In this document: one piece after another, positions 56,701-64,000 of the stretch
Position numbering within the stretch: position 1 is the stretch's first letter
Layout: the number at the start of each line of letters is the position of its first letter
Assembly (NCBI RefSeq): GCF_001189845.1
Contig: NZ_LFLZ01000050.1
Span: 1 to 64,000, forward strand
DNA from: Bradyrhizobium tropiciagri
GTDB taxonomy: Bacteria; Pseudomonadota; Alphaproteobacteria; Rhizobiales; Xanthobacteraceae
DNA length: 64,000 bases
Reading direction: 5' to 3'
Translations under genes and position numbers: made by a program
The notes under the pieces: generated by a model
Seen by the model: the letters and a program-made list of their open reading frames with translations, nothing else
Told to the model about the DNA's origin: nothing
Databases searched by the model: none

Positions 56701-57135
56701 TTAGACCGCCGCGACCGCCGGGTTCTGAGTCCACAACCGCTCGAGGTTGTAGAACTCGCGCACCTCAGGCCTGAACACGTGCACGATCACCTCGCCGGAA
56801 TCGATCAGCACCCAGTCGCAATTGGGCAAGCCCTCGACGTGGATGTTCTTGACCCCGTTTTCCTTGAGGCTCTTCGTCACATTTTCCGCGATCGCGCCAA
56901 CGTGCCGGTTCACCCGGCCGGTGGTGACGATCATGTAGTCGGAATATGCGGATTTGCCCCGAAGGTCGATGGTGACCGTCTCTTCCGCCTTCATGTCCTC
57001 GAGGCGGGAGAGGATCAGGCTCAGCGTCTTGTTGGCATCCGGTTTGTCGGCGTCCGGTTGCGCCTGCAAGGCCGCGGTTTTCGTCGATGTTTTACGCGCA
57101 GTCTTTGGAACCTTGGGTAAAACAGACTTTGACAA
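56701..57135 (-). CDS. rsfS: Ribosomal silencing factor RsfS
   Basis: Binds ribosomal protein L14 and blocks subunit joining in starvation. It is 144 residues with the DUF143 core (about 40-140): AEETVTIDLRGKSAYSDYMI, TGRVNRHVGAIAE, GLPNCDWVLIDSGEVIVHVF and FYNLERLW. The N-terminus is a lineage-specific Lys/Thr-rich extension. No ATG is in frame near the start: TTG 57135 is the given start, while CTG 57150 follows an AAAGGA site at 7 nt spacing and is a plausible alternative. It lies between nadD and rlmH, the usual arrangement. Confidence 0.9.
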   Translation of the reverse strand: MSKSVLPKVPKTARKTSTKTAALQAQPDADKPDANKTLSLILSRLEDMKAEETVTIDLRGKSAYSDYMIVTTGRVNRHVGAIAENVTKSLKENGVKNIHVEGLPNCDWVLIDSGEVIVHVFRPEVREFYNLERLWTQNPAVAAV

Positions 57136-57255
57136 TACAGATGTGGCCAGGGACCATTCCTTTCACTGTATCGCGGGTGCCGAATCCTCGGCCCCACGCG
57201 CCATATTACGCATGTGGGGTTAATGGTTTCAATATTCCAGTAACCCTTTTGCGCT

Positions 57256-57921
57256 TCACGCCGTTCTCCAGCTCCCGTCCGGGTTCCGTAGTCCGGTCGA
57301 AGACAGATTGGATTTCATTCCTGTCAGGAAGACCCAGGCCGGCGCCCGCTGGTCGGCCAGCCGTGTCGCCTGATTTTCGGGCATGCGATAGCGCGTGAGT
57401 GCCTGCGCCGCCGGTGCGGCAAGGGCGCGGAAGCTTTGGGGCGGTCGGTCGATCACGGCAATCGGCACATCGGACGCGATGCGCCGCCAATCTTTCCAGC
57501 GATGAAATTGCGCGAGATTGTCAGCGCCCATGATCCAGACGAAGTGCACGCCGGAGACACGGCGGCGCAAGTGGATGATCGTGTCGACAGTGTAGCGGGT
57601 GCCGATGACAGCTTCGAGACAGGAGATGTCGATGCGCGGATCGTCGGCAACGCGGCGCGCGGCGGCGGCGCGCTCGTTGAGCGCATGCAGGCCGTCATGG
57701 TTCTTCAGCGGATTGCCCGGCGTCAGCAGCCACCACACGCGATCGAGCTGCAGGCGCTTCAGCGCGAATTGGCTGATGGCGCGATGCGCGGCGTGCGGCG
57801 GATTGAACGAGCCGCCCAGCAGCCCGATGCGCATGCCGTTGGTGTAGAACGGAAGCGCCTGGGCTGCGGATAACGGCACGGTGGAAGCTTGCTGCAAGGA
57901 TCTACCGTGTGCGTGCGACAA
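57256..57921 (-). CDS. nadD: Nicotinate-nucleotide adenylyltransferase
   Basis: Transfers AMP to nicotinate mononucleotide in NAD synthesis. Nucleotide-binding motif GLLGGSFNPPHAAH (about 33-46) has HAAH in place of the usual HxGH, still with both His. WIMGADNLAQFHRWKDW and the SSTGLR motif near the C-terminus are typical. TTG 57921 starts directly after the proA stop; ATG 57834 (MRIGLLGG) would give a 192-residue protein and is an equally good start. Confidence 0.93.
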   Translation of the reverse strand: MSHAHGRSLQQASTVPLSAAQALPFYTNGMRIGLLGGSFNPPHAAHRAISQFALKRLQLDRVWWLLTPGNPLKNHDGLHALNERAAAARRVADDPRIDISCLEAVIGTRYTVDTIIHLRRRVSGVHFVWIMGADNLAQFHRWKDWRRIASDVPIAVIDRPPQSFRALAAPAAQALTRYRMPENQATRLADQRAPAWVFLTGMKSNLSSTGLRNPDGSWRTA

Positions 57922-57924
57922 TGA

Positions 57925-59216
57925 TCACGGCCGTGTCTGCCCGGTGCCGTGGACGCGGTACTTGAAGCTCGTCAGCTGCTCGGCGCCAACGGGGCCGCGG
58001 GCGTGGAATTTGCCGGTGGCAATGCCGATCTCGGCGCCGAAGCCGAACTCGCCGCCGTCGGCGAACTGGGTCGAGGCGTTGTGCAGCACGATCGCCGAAT
58101 CGACCTCGTTGAGGAATCGCTGCGCGGCAGCGGCATCCTCGGTCACGATCGCATCGGTGTGATGCGAGCCGTGATTTTGAATATGCGCAATCGCTTCATC
58201 GAGACTGTCGACGATCTTCGCCGAGATGATCGCGTCCTCATATTCGGTGGTCCAGTCCTCGTCGGACGCGGGCTTCACCCTGGCATCGACGCCTTGCACG
58301 ATGTCGTCGCCGCGCACCTCGCAGCCGGCCTCGATCAACAGCTCGATCAGCGGTTTCAGCTTCGTCGCGGCAGCGCCACGATCGATCAGCAGGGTCTCGA
58401 CGGCACCGCAGACGCCGGGACGGCGCATCTTGGCGTTCAATACGACCGACTTGGCCATGTCGAGCTTTGCACTTGCATCGACGTAAATGTGGTTGACGCC
58501 CTCGAGATGCGCGAACACCGGCACGCGCGCCTCCGCCTCGACGCGACCGACCAGGCTCTTGCCGCCGCGCGGCACGATCACGTCGATGCCGCCGTTCAAT
58601 CCCGTCAGCATCAGGCCGACCGCTGCGCGATCGCGCGTCGGGACCAGCGTGATGGCGGCTTCCGGCAGGCCGGCTTCACGCAGGCCCTGCACCAGGCATT
58701 GATGGATCGCGCGGCAGGAGCGGAAGCTGTCGGAGCCGCCGCGCAGGATCACGGCGTTGCCGGACTCAGGCACAGCACGCCGGCGTCGGCGGCGACGTTG
58801 GGACGGCTTTCGAAGATCACGCCGACGACGCCGAGCGGCACGCGCACGCGCTCGATGGTCATGCCGTTCGGCCGTTGCCAGCTCTCGGTGACGGCGCCGA
58901 CCGGATCGACGATCTCGCGCACGGTCGCAACGCCATCGGCCATGCCGTCGACGCGCGCCTGCGTCAGTGTCAGGCGGTCGACGAAGGCAGAGGTCATGCC
59001 GCCCGCGCGCGCTTCCGCAACGTCCTCGGCATTGGCGGCGAGAATCGCCGGCGCGTTGGCGCGGATCGCGCGTTCGATTGCGGCAAGCGCCCGGTTCTTC
59101 TGCTCCGGCGGCGCCAGCGCCAACACGCGCGCGGCGGCACGCGCCTTGGCGGCGAGGTCGGTCATCAGAGCGGTGAGATCGGCGTTGCCGTCGATCGCCT
59201 TCAGGGGCGCGGTCAT
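57925..59216 (-). CDS. proA: Gamma-glutamyl phosphate reductase (frameshifted)
   Basis: NADPH-dependent second step of proline synthesis, producing glutamate semialdehyde. MTAPLKAIDGNADLTALMTD starts at 59216, and FESRPNVAADAGVLCL marks the N-terminal domain. The frame breaks at about 58766: CTGAGTCC where CTGAAGTCC is expected (CLKSGNAVILRGGSDSF). The other frame continues, with the catalytic Cys region RRPGVCGAVETLL and C-terminal YRVHGTGQTRP. One restored base gives 430 residues. proB lies upstream and nadD starts 3 bp after the stop. Confidence 0.93.
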
Positions 59217-59362
59217 GGAAGTCCCAGCTTTGGTTTGGGCATGCACTTGGATCATGCCCTAAGGCCATGTTCTAGCATGGCAATTGAGGGGTGGCGAGGC
59301 GCGGAACCGGCATGGCAGGTGGGCGGCAGGCCGCCCGCTCGGCCAATGGCCTACCCAATGGC

Positions 59363-60505
59363 TTACTTGGCCGGGATCGCGCCGGCCGGCCCGATCACGA
59401 GGTCGTCGCGATGGATCATCTCGGACCGGCCGCTGATGCCGAGAATGGCCATCACATCAGGCGAGGAGCGGCCCTTGATCTTCTCGGCGTTCTCGGCGTC
59501 GTAGGCGACGAGGCCACGGCCGATCTCATGGGTATCGGGGCCGCGCACCACCACGGCATCGCCGCGGGCGAACTGGCCGTCGACCCGGATCACGCCGGCC
59601 GGCAGCAGGCTCTTGCCGGCGCGCAGTGCGGCCACGGCGCCGGCGTCGATGGTCAGCGTGCCCTTCGGCTCGAGCGAGCCCGCGATCCAGCGCTTGCGCG
59701 CGGTGACGGGATTGGCCGGGGTCAGGAACCAGGTGCAGCGGCCGCCGTCGGCGATCGCCTGCAGGGGATGCTCGATCTTGCCGGAGGCGATCAGCATATG
59801 GGTGCCGGCGGTGGTCGCGATCTTCGCGGCCTCGATCTTGGTGGTCATGCCGCCGCGCGACAGCTCGGACCCGGCGGAGCCCGCCATCCCCTCGATCTCC
59901 GAGGTGATGCTTTCGACGACAGGAATCAGCTTGGCGTCGGGATCGACCGCCGGCGGCGCGGTGTAGAGGCCGTCGATATCGGACAGCAGGATCAGAAGGT
60001 CCGCGCTTGCCATGGTGGCGACGCGTGCGGCGAGGCGATCATTGTCGCCGTAGCGGATCTCTGTCGTGGCGACCGTGTCGTTCTCGTTGATGACAGGCAC
60101 CGCGCGCCATTCCAGCAGCTTTGCGATGGTCGAGCGGGCGTTGAGATAGCGGCGGCGCTCCTCGGTATCCTGCAGCGTCACCAGGATCTGCCCGGCGCCG
60201 ATGCCGTGATGGCCAAGCACCTCCGACCAGATTCGCGCCAGCGCGATCTGGCCGACCGCAGCCGCTGCCTGGCTTTCCTCGAGCTTTAGCGGGCCGCGCG
60301 GCAGCTTCAGGCGGCTGCGGCCGAGTGCGATCGAGCCCGACGACACCACCATGACCTCGCAGCCACGTTTGTGGAGCTTCGCGATGTCCTCGACCAGCGC
60401 CGCGAGCCACGATGCGTGCACCTCGCCGGCCTGCGAATCGACCAGCAGCGACGAGCCGACCTTGACGACGATGCGGCGGAAGTTCTTGAGCGCGGGGCGT
60501 TTCAT
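59363..60505 (-). CDS. proB: Glutamate 5-kinase
   Basis: First step of proline synthesis, feedback-inhibited by proline. It is 380 residues: amino acid kinase domain (about 5-260) with VVKVGSSLLVD, NENDTVATTEIRYGDNDRLA and GGMTTKIEAAKIA, then a C-terminal PUA domain (about 280-370). The start at 60505 (MKRPALKNFRR) is chosen over 60535. proA follows after 146 bp that contain a short CATG-type dyad and low-complexity GGCC repeats but no gene. Confidence 0.95.
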   Translation of the reverse strand: MKRPALKNFRRIVVKVGSSLLVDSQAGEVHASWLAALVEDIAKLHKRGCEVMVVSSGSIALGRSRLKLPRGPLKLEESQAAAAVGQIALARIWSEVLGHHGIGAGQILVTLQDTEERRRYLNARSTIAKLLEWRAVPVINENDTVATTEIRYGDNDRLAARVATMASADLLILLSDIDGLYTAPPAVDPDAKLIPVVESITSEIEGMAGSAGSELSRGGMTTKIEAAKIATTAGTHMLIASGKIEHPLQAIADGGRCTWFLTPANPVTARKRWIAGSLEPKGTLTIDAGAVAALRAGKSLLPAGVIRVDGQFARGDAVVVRGPDTHEIGRGLVAYDAENAEKIKGRSSPDVMAILGISGRSEMIHRDDLVIGPAGAIPAK

Positions 60506-60589
60506 GGGTTCGGTCTGGCAGGAGCGTGGAAGCAATGGGCGCCACGGTGTGACATGGACGTGAGGTGGCTTGGGAATTCGCGATGCCGC

Positions 60590-61639
60590 TCAACCCTGCG
60601 GCACCGGCGTCGCCCACGGCTCCGTCTGGCCCTTGGCCTTGTTGGACACCGGCGCCTCGCCGATCACCTCGACCAGCGCGCGCAGCGCATCCGGTACGCA
60701 TTCGCCGGTCGCGCCTGACAGCAGCAGCGGCGTCTTCTTTGCCGCCCGCTTGAGGCGGTCCTTCTGCTTCTTCAATTCGTCGGGCGCGACCGCGTCGATC
60801 TTGTTGAGCGCGACGATCTCGATCTTGTCGGCGAGCTGGCCTTCATAGGCCTCGAGCTCGGTGCGCACCGTCTTGTAGGCCTTGCCGGCATGCTCGCAGG
60901 TCGCGTCGATCAGGTGCAGCAGCACCCGGCAGCGCTCGACATGGCCCAAAAAACGATCGCCGAGGCCGGCGCCCTCATGCGCGCCTTCGATCAGGCCGGG
61001 GATGTCGGCGAGCACGAATTCTCGGCCGCCGAAATTCACCACGCCGAGCTGCGGATGCAGCGTCGTGAAGGGATAGTCGGCGATCTTCGGCCGTGCCGCG
61101 CTGACCACCGAGAGGAAGGTCGATTTGCCGGCGTTGGGCAGGCCGACCAGGCCGGCATCGGCGATCAGCTTCAGCCGCAGCCAGATCCAGCGCTCCTCGC
61201 CCGGTGCGCCGGGATTGGCGTTGCGCGGCGCGCGATTGGTGGAGGATTTGAAATGCGCATTGCCGAAGCCGCCATTGCCGCCCTTGGCCAGCACGAAGGT
61301 CTCGCCGAGCTCGGTGAAGTCGTGCAGCAGGGTCTCGCGGTCCTCGTCGAACACCTGGGTGCCGACAGGTACCTTCAGCACAATGGACTTGCCGTTGGCG
61401 CCATGGCGGTCCTTGCCCATGCCATTGCCGCCCTTCTGCGCCTTGAAGTGCTGCTGGTAGCGGTAATCGATCAGCGTGTTCAGTCCGTCGACGGACTCGA
61501 TGATGACGTCGCCGCCGCGGCCGCCATTGCCGCCGGAGGGCCCGCCGAACTCGATGAACTTCTCGCGCCGGAATGCGACGCAGCCATTGCCGCCGTCGCC
61601 CGAGCGAATATAGACCTTGGCTTCATCGAGGAATTTCAT
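60590..61639 (-). CDS. obgE: Obg-family GTPase ObgE/CgtA
   Basis: Essential ribosome-assembly GTPase. It is 349 residues with the Gly-rich Obg domain (1-158: FLDEAKVYIRSGDGGNGCVA and GGPSGGNGGRGGDV) and a G domain with GLPNAGKSTFLS (about 166-177), DIPGLIEGAHEGAGLG and NKID. The C-terminus is short and polar. First gene of the minus-strand unit obgE-proB-proA-nadD-rsfS-rlmH-envC-ctpA, a widely conserved alphaproteobacterial order. Confidence 0.95.
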   Translation of the reverse strand: MKFLDEAKVYIRSGDGGNGCVAFRREKFIEFGGPSGGNGGRGGDVIIESVDGLNTLIDYRYQQHFKAQKGGNGMGKDRHGANGKSIVLKVPVGTQVFDEDRETLLHDFTELGETFVLAKGGNGGFGNAHFKSSTNRAPRNANPGAPGEERWIWLRLKLIADAGLVGLPNAGKSTFLSVVSAARPKIADYPFTTLHPQLGVVNFGGREFVLADIPGLIEGAHEGAGLGDRFLGHVERCRVLLHLIDATCEHAGKAYKTVRTELEAYEGQLADKIEIVALNKIDAVAPDELKKQKDRLKRAAKKTPLLLSGATGECVPDALRALVEVIGEAPVSNKAKGQTEPWATPVPQG

Positions 61640-61740
61640 GATCCGTACTAACTAAGGCAGGCCGGTCCCTGCGGCAACCCGCAAGGGTCGCGACTTCGGC
61701 AAAAAGCCTTAATTTTCGGGCCTTTTTGCGGCCCAAGCGC

Positions 61741-62220
61741 CTAAGAAGGCCGCCTCCGGACCAGGAATTTCTGCATCCCCTCCAGCACCAGCTCGCGGCG
61801 CTGGTTATGCACGGTGGAGCGCAGCGTCACGACGCCGGTGGTCTTGCCCGGCGACAGCTCGATCACCTCCAGCGCCGGATAGATGGTGTCGCCGGCATAG
61901 ACCGGTTTCAGGAACTTGCTCGACTGCTCCAGGAAGCCGACCAGCGATTCCTCCACGACATAGGGAAACAGTCCGGCACCGGGCGCGGTGTGCACCAGGG
62001 TCTGGAAGCCATGGGCGAGCAGGTCAGGCATGCCGCGCGTGCGGCAATATTCGACGTCGTAATGGATCGGATGGGTGTCGCCGCTCGCGGTCTGGAACGC
62101 GGCGAATACTGCCGAAGTCTGGGTCCGGCTCGGAATCACGAAACGCTCGCCGAGCACGAAATCCTCGAACCAGCGCTGCGCGGGGACCATGCGATGCTGG
62201 GTGGGGTCGAAGTCGCTCAT
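61741..62220 (-). CDS. MaoC-like hot-dog-fold hydratase
   Basis: 159 residues of the MaoC dehydratase family. FQTASGDTHPIHYDVEYCRT contains the (R)-hydratase motif with catalytic Asp and His, and ALEVIELSPGKTTGVVTLRS completes the hot-dog fold. It probably hydrates enoyl-CoA thioesters; chain length is unknown. The start at 62220 is chosen over 62280 as it fits family length. It ends about 100 bp before the obgE start on the same strand. Confidence 0.87.
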   Translation of the reverse strand: MSDFDPTQHRMVPAQRWFEDFVLGERFVIPSRTQTSAVFAAFQTASGDTHPIHYDVEYCRTRGMPDLLAHGFQTLVHTAPGAGLFPYVVEESLVGFLEQSSKFLKPVYAGDTIYPALEVIELSPGKTTGVVTLRSTVHNQRRELVLEGMQKFLVRRRPS

Positions 62221-62388
62221 GCGGCGTTTCCTGCTCTGTTTTCTTGAAATGCTGGCCCAGCCGTAGCGCAGCTGCGGCACTGCGACAATTGGTTCGATAT
62301 GCCCTCACCGGGGTTGTCCTGCACGGCCACCTCGGTAAAACCGGCGTCAGGACCTGCCCGACTCAGAGGCGGCGATAACAAGATAACA

Positions 62389-63303
62389 ATGAGCCTGTTC
62401 GCAAAACTGTCCTCCTATGACGATCGATCGGCACGGCTCGCCGGCATCGGCTTGATGCTGCTCTCGATCTTCATGTTCTCGTTCGGCGACGCGATGGGCA
62501 AATTCATCGTCGCCACCTATTCGGTCGGGCAATTGCTGTGGCTGCGCGCCTGCGCGGCGCTGCTGGTGCTGCTGCCGATCGTGTGGCAGCGGCGCGCGGA
62601 TTTCCTGCATCTGGAGCGGCCGTGGCTGCAATTGCTGCGCGTCACGCTGTCGACGCTGGAGGTCGCGGCGTTCTTCCTGGCGACGGTCTATCTGCCGCTC
62701 GCCGACGTCATCACCTATTATCTGGCCGGACCGATCTTCGTCACCGCGATGTCGGGCCTCGTGCTCGGCGAGCATATCGGCTGGCGGCGCTGGACCGCGA
62801 TCCTGGTCGGCTTTTGCGGGGTGCTGATTGCGCTCAGGCCATCCGCGCAGACCATCAGCTGGCCGGCGATGATCGCGCTAGGCGGCAGCCTGTCGTTTGC
62901 GGTCTTGATGCTGATCACGCGCTCGCTGCGCGCAACGCCCGATATCGTGCTGGCGAGCTCGCAGTTCGGCGGCACCTTCATCCTGGGTCTCGTGCTCTCG
63001 CCGTTCGGCTGGGTGACGCCATCGGCCGGCAGCCTCGTGCTGTTCTTCGCCGCCGGCATCATCTCGGTCGCGGCGCTGCTTTGCGTGAACCGGTCGCTGA
63101 AGCTCGCGCCGGCGAGCGTGGTGGTGCCGTACCAGTACTCGATGATCGTCTGGGCGGTGATCTTCGGCTTCGTGGTGTTCGGCGACGTGCCGTCCTGGGC
63201 CACGATCGTCGGCGCCGCCATCATCATCGCGGCCGGCCTCTACATCTTCGTGCGCGAGCAGCAACTCGGACGCGGAGACTCGTCGGTGAATCCACCGGCG
63301 TAA
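62389..63303 (+). CDS. EamA/DMT-superfamily transporter
   Basis: 304-residue inner membrane protein with ten hydrophobic segments in two EamA repeats. MLLSIFMFSFGDAMGKFIVA opens the first and SWPAMIALGGSLSFAVLMLI the second. YLPLADVITYYLAGPIFVTA and NRSLKLAPASVVVPYQYSMI are typical of drug/metabolite exporters. The substrate cannot be inferred. ATG 62389 is chosen; upstream in-frame codons from 62299 lie in non-conserved sequence. Confidence 0.88.
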   Translation: MSLFAKLSSYDDRSARLAGIGLMLLSIFMFSFGDAMGKFIVATYSVGQLLWLRACAALLVLLPIVWQRRADFLHLERPWLQLLRVTLSTLEVAAFFLATVYLPLADVITYYLAGPIFVTAMSGLVLGEHIGWRRWTAILVGFCGVLIALRPSAQTISWPAMIALGGSLSFAVLMLITRSLRATPDIVLASSQFGGTFILGLVLSPFGWVTPSAGSLVLFFAAGIISVAALLCVNRSLKLAPASVVVPYQYSMIVWAVIFGFVVFGDVPSWATIVGAAIIIAAGLYIFVREQQLGRGDSSVNPPA

Positions 63304-63336
63304 GGTGCACCCTCCCCCTCCAGGGGAGGGTGAAGT

Positions 63337-63931
63337 TCAGCTCTCCCGCCGGACCGAGTTGTTCCAGCGCTTCAGCGAGGTCCAGACGCCGCGCGACAGG
63401 CGGAAGGCATCGACCGGGCTCGATGAGCCCAGCGCCTCGAAGCGGTGCAGCTCGACGCCGCTCCACTGGAAGCCGCACTTCTCGAGGATGTTGCGCGACG
63501 ACGGGTTGACGACGCGGCGCCGCGATCAGCTGGTCGAGATCGAATTCCTCGAAGAAATAATCGATCACAGCGCGCGCGGCCTCGGTGCCGAAGCCCTGGC
63601 CCCAATAGTCGACGCCGAGCCAGTAGCCCAGCTCGGCCGATGCCTCCTCGCGCCAGTCGACGCCGACCATGCCGATCGGCGTGTGATTGTTCTCGATCAG
63701 GAAAACGGTCTCGCGGCCGCCGGCGCCGAGCGCGCGCACGAAGTCGATGGCGTCGTCCTGGGTATAGGGATGCGGCAGGCGGCGGGTGTTCTCCGCGATG
63801 CGGCGATCATTGGCGAGGCGTGCGATTGCTTTTACGTCCGCGAGCGTCGGCTTGCGCAATGTCAGCCGTTCGGTCTCGAGGACGCAAGCTCTTGCCTCGC
63901 GCAAGGTCGGCGTCGGGATTTCCTGCAACAT
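63337..63931 (-). CDS. GNAT-family N-acetyltransferase (frameshifted)
   Basis: About 198 residues when repaired. RimJ/RimL-type features: VLETERLTLRKPTLADVKAI, IGMVGVDWREEASAELGYWL and VDYWGQGFGTEAARAVIDYF (acetyl-CoA binding). After LDQLIA the frame breaks near 63510-63520, with NPSSRNILEKCGFQWSGVEL and the stop at 63339-63337 in another frame. Two lost bases (GGG to GG and CCC to CC in IAGARVVNP) would explain it exactly. AGGAG lies 6 nt before ATG 63931. Substrate unknown; possible protein or small-molecule acetylation. Confidence 0.8.
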
Positions 63932-64000
63932 GTCGAGCTCCTGTGATGCGACGATTGGTACGCAACGCTTGGAACGTCACGCGCGGTCGAACCGGATCGC

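Overview
This 64 kb window is a GC-rich alphaproteobacterial chromosome segment. Protein sequences, gene order and intergenic repeats point to the Bradyrhizobium / Rhodopseudomonas group of the Hyphomicrobiales (inference from recalled families; no search was run). Supporting signs are a stand-alone F1 ATP synthase operon without F0 genes, a mdh-sucCD-sucAB-SDR-lpdA TCA cluster, a dapF-mtaB-ftsY-yciB-ccmGDCBA-acnA neighbourhood, and several families of composite palindromic repeats between genes. The content is almost entirely housekeeping. I saw no tRNA, rRNA, CRISPR array, prophage, transposase or defence island.

Layout. 0-18.5 kb: dapF and mtaB, then a SAM-domain adenylate cyclase/AAA/TPR giant, a DUF2336 protein and an RluA-type pseudouridine synthase lying between mtaB and ftsY, then ftsY, yciB, a small helix-hairpin-helix protein, the cytochrome c maturation genes ccmG-D-C-B-A on the minus strand, acnA, a DUF1223 protein, a probable minus-strand structured RNA, and a DUF2794 protein. 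18.6-25.7 kb: a Bax-inhibitor-1 family protein with a possible ybhL-type leader, a YbbAP-like ABC exporter divergent from a TesA-like esterase, ThpR and ZapE. 25.9-36.6 kb: the TCA block mdh, sucC, a DUF1579 gene, sucD, sucA, sucB, an SDR and lpdA, cut by terminator-like hairpins into probable sub-operons. 36.7-42.1 kb: a small membrane protein, a DUF4337 protein, xerC, priA and an RlpA-like protein. 42.7-47.8 kb: atpH-A-G-D-C. 48-50.8 kb: a membrane-anchored cyclase and an AraC regulator. 50.8-61.6 kb: a minus-strand envelope and growth cluster obgE-proB-proA-nadD-rsfS-rlmH-envC-ctpA, then a YibQ-type deacetylase and two tandem RppH-type Nudix genes. 61.7-64 kb: a MaoC hydratase, an EamA transporter and a GNAT acetyltransferase.

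The strongest anomaly concerns the sequence itself. At least ten conserved genes (cyclase, ccmC, the DUF1579 gene, sucD, sucA, rlpA-like, atpA, rlmH, proA, GNAT) are broken by what look like single-base losses, mostly one G or C lost from a short G/C run. Restoring one base gives the expected protein and often the exact expected length. So many breaks in indispensable genes are better explained by sequencing or assembly error than by pseudogenes. Frameshifted genes are therefore listed as single CDS spanning both frames. The best candidates for something undescribed are the structured minus-strand RNA near 17.7 kb, the two cyclases and the repeat families. I found no clear novel multi-gene system.
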